Position numbers and translations under genes: made by a program. DNA of 64,000 nt, from the NCBI GenBank assembly GCA_963680875.1, contig OY804579.1, positions 81,209,095-81,273,094 on the forward strand. The letters run 5' to 3'. The stretch comes from Bathymodiolus brooksi (Eukaryota > Mollusca > Bivalvia > Mytilida > Modiolidae). Position 1 is the stretch's first letter, and every line of letters starts with the position of its first letter. Below the pieces are notes generated by a model. That model ran no database searches. It was not told the origin of the DNA and worked only from the letters and a program-made list of their open reading frames with translations. Positions 10,943-21,975 of the stretch are shown piece by piece.

Positions 10943-11097
10943 GTAATAAATAAAATAATTTGTCTTTGTGAAACATTCGGCCACACAGTCAAATATACAG
11001 TCTTTGTCGGTTGCGTTGTTTTCGTCTGGGAAGTACTTCCTTAATATTATTTGCTTAAAAGCGGTAATAGGTCCACTAACATCCAAATCAAGACATC
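10943..11097 (-). CDS. WSC domain exon 1, copy 1
   Basis: A 155-base exon, entry phase 1, exit phase 0, acceptor ttttcacaag and donor TTAC|gtaagt. It encodes GC-LDLDVSG, a variable loop, then DKDCIFDCVAECF and NYFIYY. This is the start of a WSC domain (GC..D....L.G ... CI..C....Y.Y). The first G codon is completed by the preceding CTLD exon. It differs from copy 2 at 20 bases plus one codon, mostly non-synonymous. Confidence 0.7.
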
Positions 11098-11674
11098 CTT
11101 GTGAAAATAATAACATAGATTTTATCAGTATGGCCTACTTTCCGTTAAATCAATTAGAAAAAAAAAAAGGGGAGGAAGTAGACAGTGTGTTAACAAGGGC
11201 AATATTTGATCTGACCAACAAGTGATGGGGACAAAATAATCATTTATATAATCAAACAATAGCCGGTCTTGTTAAATATCTTAGCCATATAGGTAATACA
11301 AATAGTATGGACTAAAAATGCATTTTTAACTGTTATAAATACAGTATTGGTTTTTCACACAGCATAACTATCTCTATGCAGGTGTATAATGACAGGGTTT
11401 TGTGAAGCGGTATTATTGATTGACCCATCGATTTCTAATCAATGAGGGTTTAATGTACCCAAAACTACATCAGTTGATTATTGCATTTTGATAATTAATA
11501 CCTTAGTTCTAATAGAAAACCAAAAAGTTCAAAATATTCAAAAAATATTTCAACAATACATGTTTCCTGGTGTAAGCGTATAAGGTGTAGGTAAATACAG
11601 TACCAACCTGTGGAAATTAATTGGCAGTCTTTATCAAGTACACGTCGGCATAGTAACATACCTAAAACTTGGTC

Positions 11675-12050
11675 ATAGACCATGATTGTATAGATAAACG
11701 ATGATATTCAACTACCGTACTATCGCTGATGTTGATAACCAACTACCACACTATCGCTGCTACATGTATTGTACCCAAACAACAAGTGCCGGATTTATAT
11801 CAAGAGAGGCTCTAGACATCTCCACTTGTGAGACACCTCTCAATCCCCCACTCTCACGACTGCAACGATTGCTTAGAGACTGCAGTGCATTATGAGATCA
11901 TATGTAAGAAATGCCTATGACAGTATCAAAAATATTATACACTTTTACCGGAGGCTACCTAGATTTTGAGGTCCTTAACCTCAGTCTGCCAGTTCTATAT
12001 GTAAATCTGGCACTGCAAGCAACAATATATCTGAGAGGCTTAAGCAAAAT
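11675..12050. other. Copy 1-specific intronic segment
   Basis: About 375 bases absent from copy 2 (junction near 45,864). It contains a short repeat of actaccgtactatcgctg / actaccacactatcgctg. Two 64-codon plus-strand ORFs have no recognisable signature. Origin unknown. Confidence 0.5.
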
Positions 12051-12206
12051 TAATATGATTCACAAATTGTATATTAATATTTCATATTTCAATTATTTTT
12101 TTTAGGAAATATTAACATGCTCCTGTTTTCATTGTCGTTTTTTGTGTTATTTTGTTGTTTTTATTTCTCATGTAATATTTATCTTCATGTAAAAATAAAT
12201 AATGAC

Positions 12207-12353
12207 CATACAAATGAGCCCAGTCGTTTACATTCACCCAAGAAGCAGTCCATGCCGTAACATGTTGGTCTAGTTGTAGTTCTGGAATCTTATTCTGTTC
12301 TACTTCACTCTTGGTCGGGACGTCACAATGTTCTTTTATCTCGTTCCATGAAG
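12207..12353 (-). CDS. CTLD first-half exon, copy 1
   Basis: A 147-base exon, phase 1-1, acceptor atttaag. The donor G|gtcatt is non-consensus but shared by both copies. It encodes [10 protein letters not shown], then [10 protein letters not shown], then [20 protein letters not shown]. This is the N-terminal half of a C-type-lectin-like fold (SW..A...C, E.E.N, W.G.W). Joined to the next exon it reads LYGC, placing the WSC domain inside the lectin-like domain. Confidence 0.7.
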
Positions 12354-12406
12354 CTTAAATATATCAACATATATTATATATTAAATTAATTAAGAAGTGT
12401 TTGAAG

Positions 12407-12780
12407 ATAGCAAAGGGGTAATAAGAATCCGCAAATCGTCGAAGAACAGACAACACAATGGCCAAATGAAAAAGGACAAACAACGATCTACAAGACATAC
12501 ACATAAAACTAAAGATCGAGTAACACAAACCCCACTAAAAACCATGGGTGAACTCGGGTGCTCCGGAAGAGTGAGTAGTGACACCCGTCGTGTTAATCTA
12601 GTTACACACGCGGTGCTAAGTCATGAATAAGGAAGTGTTTACGACAAGTGTAATATATCGGTGGTCATTTGTGACACAGATATTCCATAACGGTCCACCA
12701 AGTCATGGTGGCGACCGTAAAACTTTGATGACATTTACTTAACCAAGGGGAACGTTATTTAAAAGTATAAATGTTATGTT
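12407..12780 (-). mobile_element. RT-element 3' end: RT C-terminus plus 3' repeat
   Basis: Reading the minus strand, degraded RT C-terminal coding ([22 protein letters not shown]) runs from about 12,780. The R2 repeat follows (taacacgacgggtgtcacta, accccactaaaaaccatggg). The copy 2 counterpart is 46,212-46,560. This shows that the dispersed R2 repeats are this element's 3' tail. Confidence 0.6.
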
Positions 12781-12889
12781 TGTAGATTATGTAATTGTAC
12801 TTCCTTTTGTATTTACAAATGATATTGAATTGTCTTTCATTGAAAGATCATGTGCATTAAATAAAAAAATGTGCTTATAATCTTGTCAT

Positions 12890-13330
12890 ATGAACTAAAA
12901 AGATTGGCAACACGGACCCCACCAAAACTAAGTCCTGGCGAATGGTAGACAGTTCCAGTTTTTTGTTATAGCACGTACGCTGGCCGTGTTACTCATTGTC
13001 AAGTCCCCTAAAAATATTGTCAGCGATAGATGAAATAAAATATCCACGTAACAGGGAAACGATCCATTGCCATTTGAGAAATGGATATTTCGTAATGTTC
13101 ACCCAGTTTGTGATGACTCCCTTAGACTATTTATAGCGATGACATCAACATTAGAGCAAGGTATCCTTGTTTAAGTAGCTTTTGCGTCAGCAGCTGAGCT
13201 CTGTCCAGAAAATCACTATACTGTGCACTTAGCGGACGAGTTGTCAAATTTTATCTCTGGTTGCGCTGATGCTGCTTAAATATTGATAGTGGTGAAATGG
13301 GAAGTTGACTATTGGAAAAGTGAATTCATC
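12890..13330 (-). mobile_element. Further RT-element relic
   Basis: Contains R2-like (ggaccccaccaaaact) and RT-like (gtcagcagctgagctctgtc) phrases, too decayed to translate. The copy 2 counterpart is about 46,715-47,130. Confidence 0.4.
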
Positions 13331-13655
13331 ACGTTTGTCGAAGAGTATTTGTAATCTTTATTGTCGATTTTAAGGTGAAGATCAATAAAATATGCATACA
13401 ATTAGACTCCAATGTAGTCATCGATTTAATACTTGTTACCCAGAAAGCTACTGGTCAATTCCCTGATACTTTGGGGGAACTGTTGTCCCCATAATTGAAG
13501 ACTTATAGTGACTTATATTGTAAAAGCACCACCAATAACCACAGATGCAATTATTATATGGAAAATAAAATGACATCATTAAAAACTTATTTGTGTGTGC
13601 TTAAAATGTTTGATGCCAAGATTTATTTATGGCACTTACAAGCGTTCTTAATTAG

Positions 13656-13910
13656 GGAACGACCATTTAACTTGAAGGGAGGGATTATGGTTTTTTTTCT
13701 AAAAAAAATATTCTGATGCCCAATGTTGCTGAAAAAAAATATTCTGATTTTGGTGGAGGAAAAAAAAATCTGATTCAGAGTTTTTGTCATATAACCTAAT
13801 GTTAAGCTCTGGAAAAAAAATTAATATTCTAACTCTGGTATTGTCCGAAGAAAAAAATCTGAACGAAACAAAAAACCATAACCCCCCCTTCAAGTTAAAT
13901 GGTCGGTCCC
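13656..13910. mobile_element. MITE-like element with terminal inverted repeats (copy 1 only)
   Basis: 255 bp. Both ends read inward from GG(G)A.CGACCATTT and continue with taacttgaag, a G-run and ttatggtttttt, giving inverted repeats of about 40 bp. It is flanked by TTAG at 13,652-13,655 and 13,911-13,914. Copy 2 has the empty site cttaattagtggagct with a single TTAG near 47,449. The interior is AT-rich (aaaaatattctgat repeated) and non-coding. A relative is at 38,838-39,107. Confidence 0.85.
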
Positions 13911-13914
13911 TTAG

Positions 13915-14897
13915 TGGAGCTAAAATTAAGAAATTTAACTACATTTTAATTGAAGTTTAACTAAAATTCCGTAAAACAATATATGGTACATAGGTGCTAC
14001 GTGAGGTGGACAAGCCTGTACAAAGTCAGGGCCATTGCTGTTTTCCCAGTTTTCCGGTTGTTGACTTATTTTATCTGTTTGTTGACTTATGAGTTTTGCC
14101 TTTCCCCTTGGAAGATTGCTCGGTGTTCGGTAATTTTGTTATTACCCTTATGAGCAGTCTCGTCCTGATATCATGACGAGGCTGTTCATCTCATGTGACA
14201 GCTATGTACCATGTTGTGAAATGGAATTACAATTATCTCCTCGATCACCCCTTATACTAAGGAAATATACAATGGTGACATATAATGACATATAATTACC
14301 AGTAAAATCCATAGTGCATAAATGTATATTGAACTAGATGAAGAAATCAGAAGTTTCTTGAGAAATGATATATAATATTAAAAGAACATACCATTCTTGT
14401 GCCAACTATATATTGACTGCATATAAATTCCTAAACCTTTCAGGCAAGTGGGACGATTTCTAATATTATACGGTAATATAAAGTGTCCCGAGTATGTATG
14501 ACAGACGATAGTCACAAATGTACAAATGCCAGATTTTCCAAAAAGAAAATTGGGATTTACGTTGTAAATATCTTGTATTTCGCGTGAAAACTGGGATTTC
14601 CGATCGGAAAACCAGGTATTTCACGAAACATCAGATAATTCGGAAAGTACTTGGTATTTCGTTCGGAAACCGAAATTTCTGATCGTAATGCACGATTTTC
14701 TGTAATTCAATCTTCTTTTTCTGCACTACGATTTGCGTTTTTGATTTCAGCATTATGTTTTTCGGTTCCAGTTAGCTACAATTGTCAAAATTCGACTCAT
14801 CCAGTCTAAAGAATGAGACGTAAACAATGACCTTTATTCTAGGATGCAACTCACATGGCATGTACAATAAACTACATAGCATCTACTATCGAAAAGG
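13915..14897. other. Unit-conserved intron, R3 fragment, no gene recognised
   Basis: 13,998-14,155 is an R3 member absent from copy 2. 14,500-14,800 (47,930-48,200) holds a unit-conserved stretch with internal similarity (ggaaatcccag, gatttgcg). Copy 2 has minus-strand ORFs of 88 and 94 codons there, but copy 1 does not keep them open, so I do not call a gene. Confidence 0.5.
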
Positions 14898-15165
14898 GGA
14901 CCGTCGTTGTCGTGATCATATCGTAGTTGGATTTATAACTACCTTAGCAATGAGTGCCTATCTCCACTAAAGTTGTGAGTTTGAACCCCGTATATGGGGA
15001 GGTGTACTCGATACAATATTATGTGATAATGTTTGTCAGTAACTTGCGACAGGTCAGTAGTTTTCTCCGGGTACTCTACTTTCCTCTACCAATAAAACTG
15101 ACCGCCACGATACATAGCTGAAATATTGTTGAAAGTGGCGTTAAGCACCATAAATCAACCAAACC
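14898..15165 (+). repeat. SINE, complete, inserted into a LINE relic
   Basis: Full-length from ttgtcgtgatcatatcgtag to ggcgttaagcacc. In copy 2 only the head survives (48,297-48,345) and runs straight into the LINE relic, so a deletion removed the rest of the SINE there. Confidence 0.8.
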
Positions 15166-15185
15166 AATCAACAATAGAAAACAAA

Positions 15186-15412
15186 TTTCGCTGATGAATA
15201 TGATATACGTTGCGTCACAGAATCCCATTTAGATGTGAATAGTAATAACGATGATCTATTACTTGAATTCTTTTCAAAAACCTTCACCTGAAAGGATCAT
15301 AATAATACAGGCGGTTGTCTTCTTATTTATTTTACAGATGATATATCTGTTGAACGTGTAACTGGCTTACAAAGCGACGTCGACGATTTGGGTGAGCATG
15401 CACATTATTTGA
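15186..15412 (+). mobile_element. LINE endonuclease-domain relic
   Basis: One frame reads FADEYDI, VTESHLD, then a stop, then TGGCLLIY. These align with FADEFDI, ITESHLD and GGGLLIY of the intact LINE endonuclease. The splice-like bases around 15,335-15,392 are therefore accidental. The copy 2 counterpart is 48,343-48,515. Confidence 0.75.
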
Positions 15413-16174
15413 ATCCATCTAAATTTTATTTTTCCTTCCATTTTTTGGGTGAATATTCATCATCGATTCGTTATTAGTGCAATATATAGTAATGTCTTTT
15501 ATGTACTTCTTTAAAATAACAAATTGTAATTTGGAGAAAACTTCATAAATTTGTTTAACTTGTGTCTAATCGATTTAATTGGTAAATGAAATATGTGTAA
15601 ACAAATTGGAGAACATCTTGTGGGGATTGGTAATTGATGGTGGTCGTTGAAAGAAAAAATATCGTATCCAACATTATCCCCTTTATACCACAGCTTAAAC
15701 AAATATAGCAATCTCAATTTTTGCTCTCATCATAATTGAGGACGACACTCTACTCATTTCATTAAAATCAATTCATCGTAAAATTGTCCTTTCATTTTGG
15801 TGCAAGCACTTGTAACACACTGTAACTAGACCAACATATCTTTATGATTGATTGGTTATTAATGGTACATAACCATAATTCAATATAGCTATACCACCTT
15901 TACACATGATTATTGATTTATTGTTCTCAAACCATGAATGATTAAAATAAAAACTTAGATATCTAAGTTAGAACACACGACGAGTTTCTAGAATAACCTA
16001 CATCGGGTACGTTCAAATTAAAAAGATTGACACGCTATTCATTGTTATTTTATTACACCCTATTATTAAACAGTCATAAAAAAAATTGATGTGCATGTAT
16101 GTGTTCGGAATTCGTAGTTTTTTTTAGAATATACATGTAACATTATTTTTCGCATTGTCAAATTTATATGGTGG
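15413..16174. other. Unit-conserved intronic sequence without recognised feature
   Basis: Collinear with 48,516-49,313 at high identity. AT-rich. Nothing recognised. Confidence 0.6.
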
Positions 16175-16412
16175 TGTTGTCGTGATCGTATGGTAGTTGG
16201 ATTTACAACCACCTGTCCAGTCAGTACCTATCATCACTAAAGTTGTGAGTTCGAGCCCCGTTCATGCCAAGTTGCACTCGATACAACATTATGTGATAAA
16301 GTTTGTCAATGACTTGCAGCAGGTCGGTGGTTTTCTCCGGTTTCCTCCAACAATAAAACTGACCGCCACAATATAACTGAAATACTGTTGAAAGTGGCGT
16401 TAAATACCATAT
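16175..16412 (+). repeat. SINE, complete
   Basis: tRNA-like head (gtggtagttgg region, gttcgagcccc B-box) through gtggcgttaaatacc. Ortholog at 49,314-49,549. Confidence 0.85.
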
Positions 16413-16789
16413 AACTCTAATCCTAACCCAAATATTATAAAGCAGAATTAAATGTGACATTAGATACTTTATATTATTTATTATATCATCTTTATTTAAT
16501 TTTTGTTAATATAAATTATCGTAGCTTACCTTTCGTTTCGTTGAGAACCAGTTTTGTATTTATTTCTGTACTAAAACTAATCATTAAGATCAACCATAAC
16601 ATCATAGATTAGAAAAAAAAAGTATACAATGATTTGTAACAAGGAAAGTTAATTTTTATTTTTTAATAATTATTGCGGATGTTATTATATATTAATCACA
16701 TAAAAATATTTTAAGCTTTACTTCCTAAAGTCATTCAACGTATATCACAACAATGATCTAATATCAAATACATTTAACATGTCAATCCT

Positions 16790-17960
16790 CATTCATTCAT
16801 TTCTTTATTTCGTTGTCGTATTGACTTATTTCAAAATACAAATCAAGGTTAAAATGTTCAATAATCATATCCCACCAAGTTTTCTGTAGGAATTGGGCAC
16901 CGAGACAACTACAACAGGCATGAACAAATATGTCAGAAAACTGTCTGTTGCATAGACACATATGCCTTTCGTGTTATTTGGAATGTCAGTCATAAGTTTC
17001 ACAATAAAAAAAATATTTTTTAATATCCTTGAAGATTTCGGATATTTCCATACATTAGCAAGTTCAACTGATCTATGAATGTCTCTAAATCGAAGGAAAT
17101 CATTGTCAGACGCTGTACGCAATGACCACTCGTTCGAGTGTGTTTCATTTACAGCACCATAAACGATAGAATTCCATAACTGCTTTGGAGAAAAAAATCC
17201 CTTGGAGCAAGTATTCTACTAGATAGTTACTCAGTTCATAGTGGTATAAGATTCCAATGATATCTGGAATAAATCCGAAATGTTTTCGAGAGTTGTCAGC
17301 AAAATACGAGAACAACCAGGTCATAAATATTCTTTTTGCTATGAAATTATCATCTAGAGAACATAGTTTCTGTAAAAATAACAGTTTTCTAGTGTCAATG
17401 TAGGATAAAATAGGATGGATTCCAAGTAAGCTTTGACACATATCAGATCTTGTACGAGGTTTTAGATTTTGAATTCTTTTTACAATAAAATGTTGGAATG
17501 TATTAAGGTTCGTTAGGTCTACTGATTTAAAATGGTTCCACATTTAACAGCCGTATAAGACAGTGGGTAAGACAACAGATTTATATAATTTGACTAACAC
17601 GAATGGTTTTTTCATTAATACCATTAATGGGAAAAAAGGCATTTCGACCTTTTCTACAAGCATTAGTTGTTCGTTCTGTGTCTTTGAAGCGAGAGTTCAT
17701 TTCTATACCCAGATGACAACAGTTATCTGATGACATTATTTTATCGCCGCCTAAATGCCAATTATATATCAGGTTTTTCTCTCGTGGATTTAGTGAGAAC
17801 TGCAATATGGACGATTTTTTTTGCATTAACGCGGAAACACCATTTTAGTGAATATTCATTGCAAACATCGAGCATACATTGTAGTGTTTTCGGTGACGTA
17901 CTAATACATGACACACCATCAGCAAGTGAAGGGGCACAGGCATTAGATATTTATGTAAAT
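16790..17960 (-). mobile_element. L2/CR1-like LINE 3' fragment, copy 1
   Basis: Broken minus-strand frames cover the RT thumb and C-terminus: [20 protein letters not shown] (17,581-17,826), [20 protein letters not shown] (17,145-17,543) and [20 protein letters not shown] (16,865-17,122). A shifted frame carries a Cys-rich [16 protein letters not shown] end. It ends in an attc repeat. The copy 2 version (49,900-51,530) is about 450 bp longer and has an expanded (attc)n tail. 5' truncated in both. Confidence 0.75.
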
Positions 17961-18032
17961 CGATTGATTGATTGATTGATTGATTGGTTGGTGTTAAGCG
18001 CCAACTTTATCAAAATGTCAGCTAAATGGATT
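17957..18032 (-). repeat. SINE tail ending in (GATT)n
   Basis: A gatt microsatellite is followed by ggtgttaagcgccaacttta and gtcagctaaatgg, the reverse of a molluscan SINE tail ending in (AATC)n. Ortholog 51,542-51,606. Confidence 0.6.
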
Positions 18033-18200
18033 TTTCAGACGACTATTTAATATAGAAAGGGTCACTAATGTGATGATATTATATCATATTCACGTATAAT
18101 TAAACTGAAAATAATAGCTGAAGGATACGATGCAATTTTGTTTTTGCAGTTTTGAAAAAAAGAGGGTGGGGCTGTCCTGTCCTCGAGTACCTGTGGATAC

Positions 18201-18261
18201 ATATTGCTTTGCTACTCGCATAGAGGTTAAGGATAGCAAAGAACATACTGAGAACTGACAT
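18201..18261 (-). CDS. Candidate signal-peptide exon, copy 1
   Basis: An ATG is followed by a hydrophobic stretch and a plausible cleavage site (MSVLSMFFAILNLYASSKAI). The exon would end T|gtatcc in phase 1, which matches the phase 1 entry of the CTLD exon 5.8 kb downstream. The donor is weak and alternative donors exist a few bases on, so the start exon is tentative. Ortholog 51,773-51,833. Confidence 0.4.
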
Positions 18262-18377
18262 GTTATATGAACAAATGTCACACTAGTTATATACCGGGTA
18301 CATGTAGGCTTAATGAGATGTGAACGTACATCTATGTATTAAATTACAAACATTAAAAGGGGGAGTAATACTTAAGG

Positions 18378-18632
18378 TTATGGTGTTTAATGTCACTTTC
18401 AACAATATTACATTTATATCGTGGCGGTCAGTGTTATTGGTGGAGGAAAGCGGAGTACACGGAGAAAAACACCGAACTGCCGCAAGTCACTGACAAACAT
18501 TATCACAAAGTGTTGTATCAAGTACACCTCGCCTTAGCGGGAATCGAACTCACAACGTTAGTGGTGGTAGGAACTGATTACATAGGTAGTTCTAAAATCC
18601 AACAACCATACACTCACGACCACGACGGCCCT
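18378..18632 (-). repeat. SINE, complete
   Basis: Complete, from ggttatggtgtttaatgtca to ccatacactcacgaccacga. Ortholog 51,953-52,202. Confidence 0.85.
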
Positions 18633-19452
18633 TAAAAACAAAAACAAAATACCATACCCCCCAAAGAAAACAAGAACAAAAAAACAAAGAAAAGCATTGA
18701 TTTTAAGTACTCTGCACTGTAATATCCTTTAGTAAAATTATTATTTTACATGATTAAATATCGAATGGTTTATAAAGGAATTCATTCTTTCAATAAAATA
18801 AGTGAAAATATTTTCAATTAGTGTTCTGAATCATAATATATGTGTCATTAGTTGTTGTCATAATCCAGTCTGAGAGTAGTATGTCACGACTTACTCGTTT
18901 TTCTTATAATCCAGAGTACAATGACATAGCTTACTAATAATATGCTATATTCCACAGTAGATTGGTCTGGCATATACTCGGTTCTGTTTCAGCATTTTAA
19001 CCTCTTTTTTTTTTTTTTTTTTTTTTTATCTTATTCCGTAAAACTCAACTTTGTTGCAATAACTATTTATAACTTGGTTGTGCTTATGCAAAGTTAGTAA
19101 ATGTTATAAAGTCCGTTTGATTTCTATAAATCTTCAGATTTCGTTTAAAAAAATTCCAGTTTTCAAATCAACATTTTTTCCCCCTAGATGTTTGTAATAT
19201 ATGATATATACGAACTCTGACAATTAATTTCAAAATTTTTGGTCCATTATTGAAAAGGTTACCCATTAGGTCTCTATGTTTATTATATTTACTAATGTGT
19301 AAAAATCTGGTCATAGTTCGTGGTAGTAGTGCTACTATCAAGAGGGATCGATAATAAGAAATCGAATTAATGAGACCAGCCAATCTAAAAATGTACTTTT
19401 CTTAAAGAAAAGGTATTATAACCGTGTCAAAAATTGCCAGGGAGATGGTTTG
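18633..19452. other. Unit-conserved intergenic sequence
   Basis: Lies between the DNRPSS tail exon and the candidate signal exon, on the 5' side of the receptor gene, so its promoter should be here, but I see no core promoter I can support. Contains a T-run at about 19,010-19,027. Collinear with 52,203-53,021. Confidence 0.5.
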
Positions 19453-19728
19453 TTAGTTGCGTGGTAAAATATCCAGTAATATAATAAATAACATAACAGA
19501 CACAAGAAGGATAACTCCAGTTATACCGATAGATACCGATAGATACAGAAGACGGTCGATTGTCAGTCGCACTAGTTTTAGTTCGCAAGAATGACGACGT
19601 ATTTCGATAATCGATACTAAGTATAGAATAAAGGTCTTTTAATCTGTCTTGGAGTTCTTTTTGGCTCATAACAGTTGATGAATTGGTACAGATACATTTG
19701 GAACAATCTATAGATTGTACACTAACAC
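19453..19728 (-). pseudogene. Terminal exon of a molluscan DNRPSS-type membrane protein, copy 1
   Basis: Strong acceptor (ttgtttctttcag), entry phase 1. It encodes SKCICTN, a Gln/Leu-rich helical stretch (KELQDRLKDLYSIL), then KTSATDNRPSS and a start SIGI. This juxtamembrane arrangement recurs in many bivalve lectin-like membrane proteins just before a final transmembrane helix. Here a 10-bp tandem duplication (accgatagat at 19,525-19,534 and 19,535-19,544) shifts the frame just before the hydrophobic segment, so the helix is lost. The consensus stop would be at 19,453-19,455. No upstream exons of this gene were identified. Confidence 0.65.
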
Positions 19729-19779
19729 CTGAAAGAAACAAGGTAAATATAGTTCATTAAGATAATTGTAAGACAGGTT

Positions 19780-20090
19780 TGAAGATATCAAAGGGGGTAG
19801 ATAAAGCCGTAAATCGAAGAACAGACAATACAGTGTCCGTATTATCTACAAAATGCACAGAAAAGATTGAGGAACAGGAACCAAATTGAAAACCGGGAAG
19901 GAACTTCGGACTGGTAAGGAGATCCTGCTCCACTAGTGGTACCAGTCGTAAGACACATATATTCCGCAACGGTTAACGTTATGGCCACGAAACGTTGGAA
20001 GTGATGTCTTCAATTTAACAGCTAAGAACCCGAGGTTAAGTAGCTTCTGTGTTAGCAGCAGTTTTCTATGAAGCAAATTACACTTGAAAA
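19780..20090 (-). mobile_element. RT-element 3' end relic
   Basis: Degraded RT C-terminus (about 19,950-20,090) followed by the R2 repeat. Ortholog about 53,340-53,640. Confidence 0.5.
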
Positions 20091-20139
20091 ATAGTTTAAA
20101 AATAAAAACATAGAAGTTACCGGGTTTGTAACTAGATTA

Positions 20140-20375
20140 ACACGACGGGTGCCACTAGTGGATCAGGAACTGCTTACCCTTCCGGAGTACCTGAGTTAAC
20201 ACCCGATTTTAAATGGGGTTCGTGTTACTCGATCTTTAGTTTTATATGTATGTTTTGTAGATCGTTGTTTGTCCTTTTGTATTTTTTCCCCCCATTGTGT
20301 TGTATGTTCTTCTTCGATATACGGATTCTGATTGCCCCTTTGGTATCTTCAAACTCTTCTTTGATTTAGTGTAAC
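20140..20375 (+). repeat. RT-element 3' repeat (R2)
   Basis: Good match: taacacgacgggtgccacta, ttacccttccgga, tggggttcgtgttactcgat. Ortholog 53,697-53,938, where a C-run replaces ttttttcc. Confidence 0.75.
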
Positions 20376-21000
20376 CGATGCGTTTCTGGAATAGCCTTAA
20401 TCATGTACATTCATAGTCAACTAATGAATGAGTTGTAAACAGCATTGACAGGCAAATACTGTGAACTTGAACGAAATAATAAACAGGAAAATAATAAAAA
20501 TAAGCAAATTGTGATTTCTTCCATCCATCATTTGCATATACAACTGCTAGAACAGAGAATAATTGTATATTTCAGCTTTTTACTACCATGAGACACGAAC
20601 AAAAAGTTTGTTTTCGGTGAATATGCTAACATTATTTTCAAACAAAAATGTACGTTGGTCCGAACACACATTATGTACTGTGAACTATGAAGTTGTTTAA
20701 AAAGTTATCATGATGAATACATGATACGACTGAAAATTGCTCACTTGACACAAGGACATATATACAGCCACTACTTGACATTAAACAAAATTTACAATTC
20801 ATTGATAAATTCCTAGGAGATGAAAAAGTCCGTCTTTGTTATATTGTTGATGCCAGGAACCATAATATGTAGATAGCTATAGACCATAGAATTACGGATG
20901 TCACCATTTGTAAACTTGAAGAATTCCAACTCTAACAGAGGTCAGGCCATTTAATAAAAGAAAACTAGATATAAAAATTATTTACGACCGATTACTGGAC
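20376..21000. other. Unit-conserved intergenic sequence
   Basis: Collinear with 54,227-54,840. No exon or repeat recognised. Confidence 0.5.
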
Positions 21001-21007
21001 AATTGAA

Positions 21008-21253
21008 CTAAAAGGTATACATTTTATTTAGTTGGTAAGCCTCTGACATTTTTTTGTGATGTCCAACGATGCATCTGCCAAGTTTTCTTTTATTAAATAT
21101 GCTAATTATTCTGTGCAGACCTGCAATGTCATTGTCGCTCCACAATGGAAGTCGAATATTTCTGGGGACGTCACAATAGTATGGTTTAGTGAAGTATGAT
21201 CGTCTGCTCTCCAATAGATTATACGGCGGAGACACTATTAGGTAGGCCTCCAT
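21008..21253 (-). CDS. Unknown coding segment, copy 1
   Basis: An 81-codon open frame ending in TAG. I do not recognise it. Composition is protein-like (PPYNLLESRRSYF, YYCDVPRNI, LPLWSDNDIAGLHRI, GRCIVGHH). The copy 2 frame (54,844-55,104) is also open. Between the copies I count about 5 synonymous and 4-5 replacement differences. That is more synonymous than neutral drift predicts and suggests past or present constraint. No clear 5' acceptor is visible, and it could be the last exon of a gene or part of a mobile element. Confidence 0.4.
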   Translation of the reverse strand: MEAYLIVSPPYNLLESRRSYFTKPYYCDVPRNIRLPLWSDNDIAGLHRIISIFNKRKLGRCIVGHHKKMSEAYQLNKMYTF

Positions 21254-21689
21254 CCATAAATACCGCGAAGGTCAAGCGAACACCGTACACGAAAAAATGA
21301 ACCGATTTGTTTACATTTTTGCCGAAAAATGCATAAGAAGCCTTCTCTTTATTATATAAGAGTGACACTAATTTTTCCATATTGACCCTACATTTTATTC
21401 ATTGAACGTCTAGTGCCTGTGGTCTGGTCGAATTTGGCGTTCAAAGGTCACTTCATGTGAGAAACAGGCTACTGGACCAGGGCTATAAAAAGATTCGCCT
21501 TATTCGATCTCTTATAAAGTTTATATTTCGATACCAAGATCTTGTCGAAATATATTCGTCTCTGCAGAAAAGATTATAAACGATGGATTTTCATATTGTG
21601 AAAATGTATAAAGATAAGGTAGACAACAAAAATGTCAAACATATCAATGTGTGACGTAAAAGTGTCTTTGACATTTACTTCACTGAGTT

Positions 21690-21975
21690 TGGTGCTGTTT
21701 TGACAACTGTTGTTCCTGTTTTGCTCAAGTATTGTTATAAATACTGTTATAGTGACAGCCGGAAACTTTGAGCCGTAATGAAAGCGGGAGGTTTGGCGCT
21801 TTAATATCTGATTCAACCCACCATTTCTTTTGAAATGCCTGTACCAAGTCAGGGTCATTACGGTTTTCACAGTTTTCCGGTTGTTGACTGATTTTGTCTG
21901 TTTATATAATTATGAGTTTTGACTTTCCCTTTGTAAGATTGCTCGGAGTTCGGTAATTTTGTTTTTACCCTTATT
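21690..21975 (+). repeat. Interspersed repeat R3, near-complete
   Basis: Runs from ttttgacaactgttg through gtgacagccggaaac, gcgggaggtttggcgc and gtcagggtcattacgg to cggtaattttgtttttaccc. Ortholog 55,500-55,787. Confidence 0.75.

Larger units (their letters stand above)
3007..18261 (-). pseudogene. Lectin-like/WSC receptor gene, copy 1, degenerate
   Basis: Same exon set and order as the copy 2 gene: signal 18,201-18,261; CTLD first half 12,207-12,353; WSC 10,943-11,097 and 9,869-10,001; CTLD second half 8,973-9,098; broken exon 5,595-5,814; stalk 5,174-5,257; transmembrane 4,029-4,102; tail 3,007-3,234. Two clear lesions disable it. A TGA lies inside the CTLD second-half exon (9,061-9,063). 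The tail-exon acceptor is changed from AG to AA and followed by an early TAA. Splice sites of the other exons are intact, so loss is probably recent, and a truncated secreted product ending in the CTLD exon cannot be excluded. Confidence 0.65.

Noticed and set aside
11590..11660. Small minus-strand exon candidate, 56 bases, phase 1-1, [17 protein letters not shown] (copy 2 near 45,800-45,855)
   Set aside because: The CTLD and WSC exons on either side join directly with matching phase and a natural GC start. Inserting this would break the domain, and copy 2 changes the cysteine to tryptophan.
15335..15392. Plus-strand exon-like segment with good acceptor (ttatttattttacag) and donor (TTTGG|gtgagc), phase 1-1
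   Set aside because: The surrounding frame reads VTESHLD...TGGCLLIY, a LINE endonuclease relic, so the splice-like bases are chance.
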